A DNA stretch of 62,794 nucleotides from Chloroflexota bacterium (GTDB lineage: Bacteria > Chloroflexota > Dehalococcoidia > DSGV01), in assembly GCA_021787985.1 (NCBI GenBank), contig JAJYLG010000010.1, forward strand, positions 1 to 62,794, in the 5' to 3' direction. Below the pieces are notes generated by a model. The model was given only the letters and a program-made list of their open reading frames with translations. It did not search any database and was not told the origin of the DNA. Both the position numbers and the translations under genes were made by a program. The number at the start of each line of letters is the position of its first letter. The first letter of the stretch is position 1. Below are positions 17,552 through 27,113 of the stretch, in pieces.

Positions 17552-18476
17552 CCGCCCGCTTCTGCGGCTCCTGGCGCGCCTCGGCGAGGTTCGCGAGCAC
17601 GAGCCGCTCGCCCGACACACGACCTTCGGCGTGGGTGGGCCGGCAGACGTGTACGCCCGCATTGCCTCGCGCGAAGGACTTTCGCAGGCCGTGCGCGCGG
17701 TTCGCGACGCCGGCGAAGCGTGCTTCGTCCTGGGGTCAGGCAGCAACGTCGTCGTGTCCGACGACGGTCTGCGCGGCGTCGTGATCGAGAACCGGACGAG
17801 GGCGACCGACGAGCCAGAGCTCAACGACGGCGGCGTGCGCCTCGCGGCCGAGTCGGGCGCACCGCTGGCGAAGCTCGCGCGCGACCTCTGCCGACGGGGG
17901 CTCGCCGGGCTCGAGTGGGCGGCTGGTATCCCCGGGACCGTTGGCGGGGCGGTCGTCTACAACGCCGGCGCCTACGGCGGCTGCCTGGCCGACACGCTGG
18001 ACGCGGTCGAGGTCGTCGAGCAGGACCACGTGCCACGCGTGCTCGCGGCGGGCGAGCTGGGCCTCAGCTACCGCGGCTCCGGCTTCACGCGGGGCCTGCT
18101 GCAAGACCGCGTGGTGACGCGCGCGTGGTTCCTGCTCCAGCCGGCGGACCCGGGAACGCTGCTCGCGCAGGTGGCCCGCTTCGATGACCGCCGTCGCGCG
18201 ACGCAGCCGCATGGGCGTAGCGCCGGCTCGATGTTCAAGAACCCGCCGGGGAAGCCCGCCTGGTGGTACATCGACCAGGTCGGCCTGCGCGGCTGCCGGA
18301 TCGGCGGCGCCCAGGTGTCCGAGCTGCACGCCAACTTCTTCGTCAACGCGGGCGGTGCGACCGCCGCGGAGGTCCACCGATTGACGCGGCTGGCGCAGGG
18401 CCGCGTGCACGAGCAGTTCAACGTGGACCTGGAGACCGAGGTCCGCTTCGTAGGCCGGGGGTGGCCCGATGGGTAA
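17544..18476 (+). CDS. murB: UDP-N-acetylenolpyruvoylglucosamine reductase
   Basis: 310 residues. MurB is an FAD-dependent NADPH reductase that yields UDP-MurNAc. The FAD-binding stretch LGSGSNVVV, then AGIPGTVGGAVVYNAGAYGG, and the catalytic region RSAGSMFKNP followed by IDQVGLRGCRIGGAQVSE are all intact. Overlaps of 8 bases with murC and ddl on either side suggest coupled translation. Confidence 0.96.
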   Translation: MPDRPLLRLLARLGEVREHEPLARHTTFGVGGPADVYARIASREGLSQAVRAVRDAGEACFVLGSGSNVVVSDDGLRGVVIENRTRATDEPELNDGGVRLAAESGAPLAKLARDLCRRGLAGLEWAAGIPGTVGGAVVYNAGAYGGCLADTLDAVEVVEQDHVPRVLAAGELGLSYRGSGFTRGLLQDRVVTRAWFLLQPADPGTLLAQVARFDDRRRATQPHGRSAGSMFKNPPGKPAWWYIDQVGLRGCRIGGAQVSELHANFFVNAGGATAAEVHRLTRLAQGRVHEQFNVDLETEVRFVGRGWPDG

Positions 18477-19521
18477 GGTCCTGCGCGTCGCCGTTGTCTT
18501 CGGCGGGCGCTCGGCGGAGCACCCCGTCTCGGTTGCCTCGGCGCGCTCGGTGCTTGCGAACCTGGATCGCTCCCGTTTCCTGCCGGTGCCTGTGGGGATC
18601 GGCCCGGATGGCGGATGGCTCACTCCCGAGGCCACGCGCCGCGCGGTCCAGAGCGAGACGAGCGCGTTCCACTGGCTGCCCGCGACCGGCGGGCCCGCGC
18701 GCGGCGCTGACCCGTGGGCCCTGCTCGCCAGCGTGGACTGCGTCTTCCCGCTGGTGCATGGCAGCACCGGTGAGGACGGCTCGCTGCAGGGATTACTGGA
18801 GCTCTGCAACGTGGCCTACGTCGGCTGCGGCGTGGTGGCCTCGGCAACCGGAATCGACAAGTGGCTCGCCAAGCTCGCCTGGAAGGCGCTTGGCCTGCCG
18901 ACGGTCCCCGCCTGGCGGGTCCCGGGCGAGGACTTCGCAGACGACGCGGAGGCCGCCTTGCGCGCCGCGGAGCAGGCCATCCCCTACCCGTGGTTCGTCA
19001 AGCCCGCCCGCGCCGGGTCCAGTGTCGGCGTGTCGCCGGCGCGCTCACGCGAAGACGCCCCAGCCGCCGTACGCCAGGCGCTGACCCACGGTCGCTACGC
19101 GCTGGTCGAGCCGCTCGTCCGCGGTCGCGAGATCGAATGTGCGGTACTGGGCGGCGAGCGACCGGCGGCCTCGGTGGTAGGGGAGATCCGACCCTCCCGG
19201 GGCCACGAATTCTACGACTATGAGGCGAAGTACGGCGAGGGCGGCGCGGATCTGATCGTCCCGGCGGACCTCCCGCAGGGCGCGGCAGCAAAAGTGCAAG
19301 AACTTGCCGTCGCGGCCTTCCGGGCGATTGACGGGGCAGACCTGGCACGGGTAGACTTCTTTGTAACTGATAAAGGCCCTACGCTGTTGAACGAAATCAA
19401 TACGCTGCCCGGGTTCACTGCTGCCAGCATGTACCCGCGGCTGTGGGAGGCCACCGGCGTGCCCTACCGGGAGCTGCTCACGCGGCTCGTCACGATGGCA
19501 GTGCAGCGGCATGGACGTTGA
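18469..19521 (+). CDS. ddl: D-alanine-D-alanine ligase
   Basis: 350 residues, ATP-grasp fold. Ddl makes the D-Ala-D-Ala dipeptide consumed by MurF. VVFGGRSAEHPVSVASA opens the protein, LVHGSTGEDGSLQG follows, and the ATP-grasp core shows FVKPARAGSSVGVS. The C-terminal LLNEINTLPGFTAASMYPRL binds Mg and the second D-Ala. The HPVS form, where HEVS is usual, is a small variation. Overlaps murB by 8 bases and ftsQ by 11. Confidence 0.96.
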   Translation: MGKVLRVAVVFGGRSAEHPVSVASARSVLANLDRSRFLPVPVGIGPDGGWLTPEATRRAVQSETSAFHWLPATGGPARGADPWALLASVDCVFPLVHGSTGEDGSLQGLLELCNVAYVGCGVVASATGIDKWLAKLAWKALGLPTVPAWRVPGEDFADDAEAALRAAEQAIPYPWFVKPARAGSSVGVSPARSREDAPAAVRQALTHGRYALVEPLVRGREIECAVLGGERPAASVVGEIRPSRGHEFYDYEAKYGEGGADLIVPADLPQGAAAKVQELAVAAFRAIDGADLARVDFFVTDKGPTLLNEINTLPGFTAASMYPRLWEATGVPYRELLTRLVTMAVQRHGR

Positions 19522-20308
19522 ACGCCTGCGCCGCTACGGGGCACACCGCCTGCCGCCGTCGGCCACATCGCGGCGTCGGCGTCTCCGCGTCCGGCTCCCG
19601 CACGGCTGGAAGCTCGCATTCCTCGCGTCCGCCACGGCCGTTGCGCTCGCGGCCGGCGCGCTCGCCTACGCGGCCGCCTACGCCCCGTGGTTCGCGGTGA
19701 ACCACCTGCGCATCACCGGCACCGACGGGCTCGACCCCGCCGAGGTTCAGCGCGCCGCACAGGTCCTCGGCAGCCGCATGGTGACCGTCGATCCGGCCGA
19801 GGTGGCCCGCCGCGTGGAGGAGGTCCCGCTCGTCCGCACCGCGTCGGTCCGCCTCCGCTGGCCGGACACGGTCAGCATCGTGGTCCAGCAGCGAGCGCCC
19901 TGGGGGACCTGGGTCGCCCAAGGCACCAGCTACGCGGTCGACCAGGAAGGAGTCATCCTCGGCTACGGCTCCGGTCCGCCGGGCTCACCGACCATCCAGC
20001 AGACCGACCTGCCCCGGACTCCCGTGGCCCCGGGCGCGCGAATCGACGCCAACGCGGTGCGGGCCGCTGAGCGCCTCATCAAGGAGCTGCCTGGCGCCGT
20101 GTCCCAGTCCGTCGTTGCCCTCCGCTACAGCCGCGACGGCGGTCTCTCCATCACCACCGACGCCGGCATGACCGTCGAAATCGGCGACAGCGCCGATCTG
20201 GCGTTCAAGCTCGCCGTCTGGCGGGCGATCCTGCAGCGGGCGCGCGAGCAGAAGGTCCAGGTCCGCGAGATCGACCTGCGCTCGGGCACCCACCCCTATG
20301 TGCGGTGA
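19511..20308 (+). CDS. ftsQ: Cell division protein FtsQ (POTRA domain)
   Basis: 265 residues. A basic cytosolic tail (about 1-33), one membrane helix (about 37-60) and an extracytoplasmic POTRA domain beginning FAVNHLRITGTDGLDPAEV form the FtsQ/DivIB layout. FtsQ recruits FtsL and partners to the septum. The beta domain includes VPLVRTASVRLRWPDTVSI, common in the family. It starts inside ddl and precedes ftsA, its conserved place. Confidence 0.93.
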   Translation: MDVERLRRYGAHRLPPSATSRRRRLRVRLPHGWKLAFLASATAVALAAGALAYAAAYAPWFAVNHLRITGTDGLDPAEVQRAAQVLGSRMVTVDPAEVARRVEEVPLVRTASVRLRWPDTVSIVVQQRAPWGTWVAQGTSYAVDQEGVILGYGSGPPGSPTIQQTDLPRTPVAPGARIDANAVRAAERLIKELPGAVSQSVVALRYSRDGGLSITTDAGMTVEIGDSADLAFKLAVWRAILQRAREQKVQVREIDLRSGTHPYVR

Positions 20309-20312
20309 CTCG

Positions 20313-21560
20313 ATGACCGTTCGCGGGCCACTGGCAGTCACCGTCGACGTGGGCTCGGCCAAGGTCTGTGCCCTTGCCGGCGAGCCAGGCGCGAACGGCA
20401 TGCTGCGCATCCTCGGCGCGGGCGTCGTGCCGAGCGAGGGCGTGTCGCGCGGCACCGTCGAGAACATCCAGGAGTGCGCCTCGGCGATCCGCGAGGCGTT
20501 GGCGCGGGCCGAGCGCGCGGCGGGGATCCGCATCGACCGAGTTCACCTGGCGATTTCCGGCGCCCATTTGCAGTCGATGAACAGCCGTGGGGTGGTCGCG
20601 GTCCCGGATCGGGCGCATCCGATCTCGGCGGAAGACGTGGCCCGCGTGGTGGAGCAGGCGCGCGAGGTCAGCATCCCCACGAACCGGCTCGTGCTGCACG
20701 CCCTGCCGCGTCATTTCGTCGTCGACGGTCAGGACAACGTCACCGATCCGGTGGGGATGTACGGCCAGCGGCTGGACGTCGAGGCCCACGTGGTCACCGC
20801 GTCGCTTTCCGCCGTCCAGAACCTGGGCAAGTGCGTCGAGGAAGCCGGAGCGCGCGTGATGGGGCTTGTGGCCGCCCCGCTCGCCTCCGCAGAGGCGGTG
20901 CTCGAGGACGAGGAGCGCAAGCAAGGCGTCGTCGTGGCCGACATCGGCAGCGGCACCACCGAGGTGGCGGTGTTCATGGACGGCTCGGTGGTCCACACGG
21001 CGGTGCTGCCGATCGGCGGGTACCACCTGACGCGCGACCTGGTGGTGGGGCTGCGCACCCCCTTCCGCGCCGCGGAAGAAGCGAAATCGGGGTACGGCCA
21101 TGCCGTTGCCACGGGCGTCGCCCAGAACGAGGTCGTGGAGCTCGAGGCGTTCGGCGCCGAGCGACAGCGCCGCGTCGCGCGGCGGCGCCTGTGCGAGATC
21201 CTGCAGGCGCGCTGCGAGGAGCTGCTGGAGATGGTGTACGGGGAGGCGACGCGCGCCGGCTGCAAGGACGTGCTCTCGGCCGGGCTGGTGCTGACCGGCG
21301 GCACCGCGCGGCTCGCTGGGCTCCCCGATCTCGCCGAACGCCACCTGGGGGTGCCCGCCCGCGTCGGCGTTCCGCTCGGCATCTACGGACTCATCGACGA
21401 CATCAGCGGCCCGGGCTACGCGACCGGGGTCGGGCTGCTGCGCTGGGCGCTCGCCTCGGCCGAGGCGGCGCCCGCCGCGGCGCGATCGCACTCGAACCTG
21501 CCGTTCTCCAACTGGCTGCGTCGCCTCGGGGGCGTGGCCCGGGCGATGCTGCCCGAATGA
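20313..21560 (+). CDS. ftsA: Cell division protein FtsA
   Basis: 415 residues from ATG at 20313; an ATG at 20298 overlapping ftsQ is possible. FtsA is an actin-like ATPase that tethers FtsZ to the membrane. Phosphate 1 region VTVDVGSAKVCAL, phosphate 2 VVADIGSGTTEVAVF and the adenosine motif LTGGTARLAGL are visible. The C-terminus FSNWLRRLGGVARAMLPE could form the amphipathic membrane-targeting helix. Confidence 0.95.
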   Translation: MTVRGPLAVTVDVGSAKVCALAGEPGANGMLRILGAGVVPSEGVSRGTVENIQECASAIREALARAERAAGIRIDRVHLAISGAHLQSMNSRGVVAVPDRAHPISAEDVARVVEQAREVSIPTNRLVLHALPRHFVVDGQDNVTDPVGMYGQRLDVEAHVVTASLSAVQNLGKCVEEAGARVMGLVAAPLASAEAVLEDEERKQGVVVADIGSGTTEVAVFMDGSVVHTAVLPIGGYHLTRDLVVGLRTPFRAAEEAKSGYGHAVATGVAQNEVVELEAFGAERQRRVARRRLCEILQARCEELLEMVYGEATRAGCKDVLSAGLVLTGGTARLAGLPDLAERHLGVPARVGVPLGIYGLIDDISGPGYATGVGLLRWALASAEAAPAAARSHSNLPFSNWLRRLGGVARAMLPE

Positions 21561-21610
21561 ACGCCCGAGCAGTCTGCCGACCACCCGCCTGGTGGGGAAA
21601 GGATTAACCG

Positions 21611-22705
21611 ATGGCCGCACGCCAGCAACAGACCCGGGGTCTTGATGGGCTGCCTCCGATCAAAGTCGTAGGCGTCGGCGGTGGGGGCTGCAATGCCGTC
21701 AACCGGATGGTGGACGAGGAGATACCGGGCGTGCAGTTCGTCGCCATCAACACCGACGCCCAGGCGCTCGGGCTGAGCCGGGCGCACGTCACGCTGCGCA
21801 TCGGCGACAAGCTCACCCACGGCTACGGGGTCGGCGGGGACCCCTCGCTGGGCGAGCGTGCCGCCGAGGAGAGCCGCGACGAGCTGCTCGACGCGCTCAA
21901 AGGCGCGGACATGATCTTCATCACGGCGGGCATGGGTGGCGGCACCGGAACCGGCGCGGCGCCCGTGGTGGCCGAGGTGGCTCGCGAGACTGGCGCCCTC
22001 ACCATCGGCGTCGTGACCAAACCATTCGCCTTCGAGGGCGTGCGCAAGCGCGAGAAGGCTGAAGACGGCATCGCCCGCCTGCGCGAGCAGGTCGATACGC
22101 TCATCGCCATTCCCAACGACAAGCTGCGCCGGCTCTCCGAAAAGCATCTGCCGCTGGAGCAGGCGTTCCGCACCGCGGACGACGTGCTGCGGCAAGGGAT
22201 CCGGGGCATCGCCGACGTGATCACCCGTCCGGGGATCATCAACCTGGACTTCGCCGACATCCGCAAGGTGATGAAGGACGCCGGCCAGGCGCTGATGGCG
22301 ATCGGCTACGGGACGGGCGAGAACCGCGCGGCCGACGCAGCCAAGCAGGCCACCACATCGCCACTGCTCGACGTCGACATCCACGGCGCGCGGGCAGTCC
22401 TCTTCAACGTCACCGGCCCGGCCGACATGGGCATCGAGGAGATCGACCTGGCCGCGCAGATCATCAACGAGGTCGTTGACCCCGATGCGGAGATCATCTT
22501 CGGCACGGCCTACGACGACTCACTGGGCGAGGGCATCAAGATCACGCTCATCGCCACCGGGTTCCCGGGTGTGCAACGCCAGCGCGAGGAGCTTCCGTTC
22601 ATGAATGCGGAAGAGAAGATCCGCTCGCTGCGGGTCGACGCGCTGCCGGGTGTCCCCGAGACGGAACTGCCCACGTTCCTGCGTCGCACCGTCGCGACGC
22701 GGTAG
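21611..22705 (+). CDS. ftsZ: Cell division protein FtsZ
   Basis: 364 residues, preceded by AAAGGA. FtsZ is the tubulin-like GTPase of the Z ring. The signature GMGGGTGTGAAPVVAEVAR, the N-terminal VGVGGGGCNAVNRM and the T7 loop NLDFADIRKVM are intact. A short linker leads to a C-terminal ELPTFLRR that probably serves as the FtsA-binding tail. It is the last gene of the dcw cluster. Confidence 0.98.
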   Translation: MAARQQQTRGLDGLPPIKVVGVGGGGCNAVNRMVDEEIPGVQFVAINTDAQALGLSRAHVTLRIGDKLTHGYGVGGDPSLGERAAEESRDELLDALKGADMIFITAGMGGGTGTGAAPVVAEVARETGALTIGVVTKPFAFEGVRKREKAEDGIARLREQVDTLIAIPNDKLRRLSEKHLPLEQAFRTADDVLRQGIRGIADVITRPGIINLDFADIRKVMKDAGQALMAIGYGTGENRAADAAKQATTSPLLDVDIHGARAVLFNVTGPADMGIEEIDLAAQIINEVVDPDAEIIFGTAYDDSLGEGIKITLIATGFPGVQRQREELPFMNAEEKIRSLRVDALPGVPETELPTFLRRTVATR

Positions 22706-22785
22706 TGGAAACCAGCAAGGAAAGGAGGCGCTGCACCGAACCCCGCATCGCGGGAGATCCCGAACAGGGACAGGCGATCAAGACC

Positions 22786-22815
22786 GGCCGGCGTGGCGGG
22801 GAGACCGCGCCGGCC
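22786..22815 (+). terminator. Possible terminator hairpin after ftsZ
   Basis: GGCCGGCG at 22786-22793 pairs perfectly with CGCCGGCC at 22808-22815 around a 14-base loop, 80 bases after ftsZ and before the converging DUF4177 gene. There is no T-tract, so a rho-independent role is uncertain. Confidence 0.35.
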
Positions 22816-22875
22816 ACCTTGCTGCCCACGCGGCGACGCCGTCGGGCCGGCGCGCTCCCGGCCGCGGGCCCGATC

Positions 22876-23106
22876 CTAGAACGGAGCGCCGGCCGGCGTC
22901 GCGCTCCGCGCGCCGTAGAGCTCGGACGGCTCGTGCGACCGCTTGAGGATGCAGCGCACCTGGAGCTGCGTCTGGCCGCCCCAGTGGTGCTCCTCCCAGC
23001 GCGCGGTCACCAGCTCCCAGCCGACACCGCCCAGCTCGTCGAGCTGCTCCTTGAAGCGCCGTTCGGGCACGACCTCCAGCAGGTATTCCCAGCGCTCGCG
23101 GACCAT
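22876..23106 (-). CDS. Small DUF4177-like protein
   Basis: 76 residues from ATG at 23106 behind a purine-rich AAGGGGGAAA. The pattern RWEYLLEVV...LDELGGVGWELV followed by a beta strand ending VRCILKR resembles DUF4177 and related short proteins with a beta-hairpin/helix fold. The longer open frame extending upstream has no support. Function unknown; convergent with ftsZ. Confidence 0.7.
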   Translation of the reverse strand: MVRERWEYLLEVVPERRFKEQLDELGGVGWELVTARWEEHHWGGQTQLQVRCILKRSHEPSELYGARSATPAGAPF

Positions 23107-23254
23107 TGCGCCGATTTCCCCCTTCGGGTGCTTGCCCCGCCTGCACTCGTATTCTCGCACGCTTGCGCCGATACCGTGAGCGTGCGATATCACAGGAAGC
23201 GACGGTGACCGCGACAGGATCCCGCCGACCCCGCCTGTGGAGCGAGACGCGACC

Positions 23255-23590
23255 ATGACGGTGCACATCTGCCAGCGCAAGACCGTGATCCGCGAGCCTG
23301 ACCAGTGGCGTACCCGCCTGGAGGCAGCCCTGCCACGCATCGAGCAGGTGCTCCGTGCCCAGCCCGGCTTCCTCAGTGCCCAGTACCTGCGCGATGAGGA
23401 CGACGGTGGCAAGATGGCGTTCGTCTCCCACTGGACCGACGCGGCCGCCGTCCGCTCCTTCCTGCGCGGCGGCGGGGCCGCCACGGCCGCGACCTGGGAG
23501 GAGGATGCCCTGCCCACCGCCCCCTACCCGCAAGGCACCTGGTGGCGCGGGACGTACGAGCCCACGCTCGAATGCCGGCCACACGGGTGA
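23255..23590 (+). CDS. Antibiotic-biosynthesis-monooxygenase-like (dimeric alpha/beta barrel) protein
   Basis: 111 residues from ATG at 23255 (a GTG at 23237 is in frame). The pattern of beta strands around a helix ending in QPGFLSAQYLRDEDDGGKMAFVSHWTD is that of ABM/YgiN-type dimeric alpha/beta barrels, where PGF is a recurring turn. Such proteins range from quinol monooxygenases to haem-degrading enzymes and many have no known activity, so only the fold is claimed. Confidence 0.65.
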   Translation: MTVHICQRKTVIREPDQWRTRLEAALPRIEQVLRAQPGFLSAQYLRDEDDGGKMAFVSHWTDAAAVRSFLRGGGAATAATWEEDALPTAPYPQGTWWRGTYEPTLECRPHG

Positions 23591-23594
23591 CCGC

Positions 23595-23894
23595 TCACCG
23601 TTCGCTGCGGTGGCGACTCGCGCGGTTCTCGACCCAACTGCCGAAGGCGACCACCAGCAGCACCAGCCCCCCGGCCGCGAGCAGCCCCCAGAGCCAGAAG
23701 ACCGCAAACAGATAGACGGCGATAAACACTCCGACCACCGCCGCCAGCAGCACCACCATCGGCACCGCCAGCACCCCGAAGGCGACTCGCGTGAGGATCA
23801 GCGCCTCCAGACAACTTCCCGGCTGGTCGCGTCCCGAGCCGCGGCCTGACCCCGTGGACCGGCGAGGGTCTGCCCCGGGCGGACGCCCGGCCAC
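23595..23894 (-). CDS. Small membrane protein
   Basis: 99 residues with a polar glycine/arginine-rich start and two strongly hydrophobic stretches (about 33-58 and 64-86), ending in a basic tail. Hydrophobic segments broken by charged ends support a real two-helix membrane protein. No family recognised. It ends 5 bases after the ABM-like gene on the opposite strand and lies just downstream of the MBL hydrolase gene, so it may be its operon partner. Confidence 0.5.
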   Translation of the reverse strand: MAGRPPGADPRRSTGSGRGSGRDQPGSCLEALILTRVAFGVLAVPMVVLLAAVVGVFIAVYLFAVFWLWGLLAAGGLVLLVVAFGSWVENRASRHRSER

Positions 23895-23898
23895 CCGT

Positions 23899-24645
23899 TC
23901 AGTACCTTCCCGACGCGCGCGCCGTCGCCACCGCCGCGGCGATCCCTCCGCTCCATGGCGGGCCGTGGCCGGGCAGCAGCACGTCGGCCGCCAGGCCCTC
24001 CAGGCGAGCGAGTGAGGCCAGGGCCTGGTTGCTATCCTCGTTGAACGCGTCAGGCGCCAGGCAGGGCAGGGGGCCGCGTCCCAGTAGCCGCACGTTGACC
24101 AGCGCGTCGCCGCTGAACAGGAGCCGTCGGTCGTCCAGCAGCAGCGCAGCCGAGCCCACCGTGTGGCCCGGCACGTGGACGACGCGTGGCTTGCCGGGCA
24201 CGTCGAGCACCTCGCCGTCGGCGAAGGTCGAGGCTTGCGCGATGCGCGGCACGCGCCAGGCGCCGCGCCGCACGAAGTACCACGCCATGCGCATCGCCGG
24301 CCAGCCGTAGCGCAGCATCGAGCGCGAGGTCCGCGCGCGCCTGCGTCCCTGGGCGAGCGTCAGGTCGTCCTCGTGGATCCAGATGCGCGCATCGCTCTCG
24401 CGCCGCAGACGAGCCGCGCAGCCGATGTGGTCCGGATGCGCGTGCGTCAGCACCACGGCCTCGACGTCAGTGAGCGATCGACCGGCCGCCGTCAGGCCAG
24501 CCACGATCACCGGCCAGCTCGCGACGATCCCGCTGTCGACGACGGTCAGGCGGCCTCCGTCTTCGATCGCATAGACGTTGATGAAATCGTGGCCGAGGTA
24601 CCAGACGCGGTCCGCGACCTCCACCGCCACACCTCTCGAAGCCAT
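23899..24645 (-). CDS. MBL-fold metallo-hydrolase
   Basis: 248 residues. The zinc motif THAHPDHIG follows the strand VEAVVLTHA, and later ligands appear in VPGHTVGSAALLL and FSGDALVN. This is a glyoxalase-II-like MBL-fold enzyme. The substrate (thioester, lactone or phosphodiester) cannot be told from these motifs. It is separated from nrdJ upstream by a strong hairpin, so it is probably transcribed on its own. Confidence 0.88.
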   Translation of the reverse strand: MASRGVAVEVADRVWYLGHDFINVYAIEDGGRLTVVDSGIVASWPVIVAGLTAAGRSLTDVEAVVLTHAHPDHIGCAARLRRESDARIWIHEDDLTLAQGRRRARTSRSMLRYGWPAMRMAWYFVRRGAWRVPRIAQASTFADGEVLDVPGKPRVVHVPGHTVGSAALLLDDRRLLFSGDALVNVRLLGRGPLPCLAPDAFNEDSNQALASLARLEGLAADVLLPGHGPPWSGGIAAAVATARASGRY

Positions 24646-24673
24646 GGTACTCGCCGGGGCACCGCGGAACGAA

Positions 24674-24703
24674 GGGAGCGGGGGCGCTGCGGCCCCCGCT
24701 CCC
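24674..24703 (-). terminator. Strong hairpin terminator between nrdJ and the MBL gene
   Basis: GGGAGCGGGGGC (24674-24685) and GCCCCCGCTCCC (24692-24703) form a perfect 12-bp stem with a 6-base loop, 26 bases past the nrdJ stop. On the minus strand it is followed by TTCGTT. Confidence 0.75.
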
Positions 24704-24728
24704 TTTCCCCCTCTGCTGCCTCAGGAGG

Positions 24729-27113
24729 TCAGCCGCACTTGTTGTACCCGCACGCGCGGCAGACCAGGCAACCTTCCTGATAGGTGAGGATACTGCCACA
24801 GTCCGGACAGCCAAGCCCGCTGCTGCTCCCGTGGCCCGGTTCCTCGACGAGGACGTCCGCCGTTCCGTGTCCGTTGCCGTTTCCCGAGCGCAACTCCGGT
24901 GGCACGAACTTCAGCTCCAGCCAGCGGAAGACGTAGTCCAGCAGCGAGGTCGCGAACGGGATCTCCGGGTTCGATGTCCTGCCGCTCGGCTCGAAGCGCG
25001 TGTTCTTGAGCTTGGTACACAGGTTCTCGAGCGGCACGCCGTACTGCAAAGAGACGGAGGTCATCATGGCGACGGCGTCCATCAGCCCCGAGACGGTGGA
25101 GCCCTCCTTCGAGATCTTGAGGAAGATCTCACCCGGCCGACCGTCGTCGTACAGCCCGACCGTCAGATAGCCCTCCTGCTCGCCGACCACGAACTTGTGG
25201 GTGAGCGCGCGTCGCTCGTCCGGCAGGCGGCGGCGGCTCGGCCGTCCGCCCGCGGCGGGCTCGGCGACCACCGGCTCGTCCGCCGGCTTCCGCTCCGACC
25301 CGCCGGTGCTCAACACCTGCGCGTCGCGCGAGCCGTCCCGGTAGATGGTGATCCCCTTGCAACCCTCGGTGTATGCGAGCAGGTATGCCCGCTCCACGTC
25401 CTCGGCCGTCGCCTGGTGGGGGAAGTTGATGGTCTTGGAGACGGCATTGTCGGTCCAGCGCTGGAACGCCGCCTGCATGCGGACGTGCCAGTCCGGCGCG
25501 ATGTCGTGCGCGGTCACGAAGACGCGCTTCGCCCATTCGGGCACCTCGGACCGCTCCTGCAGCGAGCCGCCGTCCGCCAGGTACTCGATCAGCTCGTCCG
25601 AGTGGAAGCCTTCTTCCTGCGCCACCCGCTGGAAGTCCTTGTTCACCTCGGTCAGCCTCGTAGGCCGCGTCGGATCGCTGCGATCGAGGTAGTGCTGGCG
25701 CGTGAAGGCCAATGCGAACACCGGCTCGATGCCACCGGAGCAGTCCGCCAGGATGGAGAGTGTCCCGGTGGGCGCGATGGTGGTGCGGGTGGCGTTGCGA
25801 TACCGGGGGCCGGCGTATTCTGGCTTGCCGGAGGGTCCCTCCCGGTTGTAAATGCTGTCCTCCCAGGCCGGGAAGGTACCGCGCTCGTCCGCCAGCTTCT
25901 CCGAGGCGCGGTTGGCGTGGTCGTGGATGAACCGCATCACCTCCTCGGCGAGCTGGACGCCGCGGTCCGAGTCGTACGGGATGCGGAGCTTGTAGAGCAT
26001 GTCCGCCCAGCCCATCACGCCGAGGCCGATGCGTCGGATCTGGTGCGTCACCTCCTCGATCTGCGGGATCGGATAGCGGTTCATGTCGATCACGTTGTCG
26101 AGGAAACGGGCGCACCAGGGGATCACCGCCGCCAGGCGGTCCCAGTCGACCTCGGCACCGCCGGGGCCTTCGCTCACGAACTTGGCCAGGTTGATCGAGC
26201 CGAGGTTGCAGGAGTCGTACGGATACAGCGGCTGCTCGCCGCAGGGGTTGGTGCTCTCGATCGGCCCGTACTTCGGCGCCGGGTTGCTCTCCGTGGCGTT
26301 CATCCGGTCCATGAACACCATCCCCGGGTCGCCGTTCTTCCAGGCGTTCTCGACCATCATGGTGAAGATGCGCCGCGCGTTGCGGCTGCCGACCACCGCG
26401 CCGGAGTGCGGGTCGACGAGGTCGTAGTCGGCGTCACGCTCGACCGCGTCCATGAACTTCTCGGTGACCGCGACCGAGATGTTGAAGTTGGTCAGCGTGA
26501 CCATGTCGGCCTTGACGTTGATGAACTTCTCGATGTCCGGGTGGTCCACCGCCAGGATGGCCATGTTGGCGCCACGCCGCGTGCCGCCCTGCTTGATCGC
26601 CTCGGTGCTGGCGTCGAACACCTTCATGAACGAGACCGGGCCACTGGCCACACCCGCGGTGCTCTTCACCATCGAGCCCTCCGGGCGGAGCCGGGAGAAC
26701 GCGAAACCCGTCCCCCCGCCGGTCTGGTGAATGAGCGCGGTGTGCTTGATCGTCTCGAAGATGCCTTCGATGGAGTCCTCCACCGGCAGAACGAAGCAGG
26801 CCGAAAGCTGCTGCAGCGGGCGGCCCGCGTTGCCGAGCGTGGGGGAGTTGGGCAGGAACTCGAACCGCGTCATGATGCGGAAGAACATCTCCTCCACCTC
26901 CCGCACCCGCGCCGAGGTGAGCCCGTACTCGTGCTCACGCTGGACCAGATTGTGCGCCACGCGCCGGAAGAGCTCTCCCGGCGTCTCGATCAGCCGCCCT
27001 TCGCTGTCCTTGGCGAGGTAGCGCCGCTCGAGGACAACGCGCGCGTTGCCGCTGAGCTCGAAGTCCTCGTCGCTGCCGGCGCGACCGTTCCGTGAAGACC
27101 GAGTGGCCACCAT
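24729..27113 (-). CDS. nrdJ: Vitamin B12-dependent (class II) ribonucleoside-diphosphate reductase
   Basis: 794 residues from ATG at 27113, with AAGGAG about 9 bases upstream; the frame continues further but without signal. Class II reductase makes deoxynucleotides with adenosylcobalamin as radical source, with or without oxygen. Present are NSPTLGNAGRPLQQLSACF, HQTGGGTGFAFSRLRPEGS, NPCGEQPLYPYDSCNLGS (catalytic Cys/Glu region), and a C-terminal zinc-type tail CPDCG...CRACGYNKCG. No intein. Third gene after nrdR, with NrdR boxes upstream, so probably repressed when dATP is plentiful. Confidence 0.96.
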   Translation of the reverse strand: MVATRSSRNGRAGSDEDFELSGNARVVLERRYLAKDSEGRLIETPGELFRRVAHNLVQREHEYGLTSARVREVEEMFFRIMTRFEFLPNSPTLGNAGRPLQQLSACFVLPVEDSIEGIFETIKHTALIHQTGGGTGFAFSRLRPEGSMVKSTAGVASGPVSFMKVFDASTEAIKQGGTRRGANMAILAVDHPDIEKFINVKADMVTLTNFNISVAVTEKFMDAVERDADYDLVDPHSGAVVGSRNARRIFTMMVENAWKNGDPGMVFMDRMNATESNPAPKYGPIESTNPCGEQPLYPYDSCNLGSINLAKFVSEGPGGAEVDWDRLAAVIPWCARFLDNVIDMNRYPIPQIEEVTHQIRRIGLGVMGWADMLYKLRIPYDSDRGVQLAEEVMRFIHDHANRASEKLADERGTFPAWEDSIYNREGPSGKPEYAGPRYRNATRTTIAPTGTLSILADCSGGIEPVFALAFTRQHYLDRSDPTRPTRLTEVNKDFQRVAQEEGFHSDELIEYLADGGSLQERSEVPEWAKRVFVTAHDIAPDWHVRMQAAFQRWTDNAVSKTINFPHQATAEDVERAYLLAYTEGCKGITIYRDGSRDAQVLSTGGSERKPADEPVVAEPAAGGRPSRRRLPDERRALTHKFVVGEQEGYLTVGLYDDGRPGEIFLKISKEGSTVSGLMDAVAMMTSVSLQYGVPLENLCTKLKNTRFEPSGRTSNPEIPFATSLLDYVFRWLELKFVPPELRSGNGNGHGTADVLVEEPGHGSSSGLGCPDCGSILTYQEGCLVCRACGYNKCG

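Noticed and set aside
24831-27095. Plus-strand frame of 754 codons opposite nrdJ
   Set aside because: Antisense shadow of nrdJ; no start signal and no recognisable domain.
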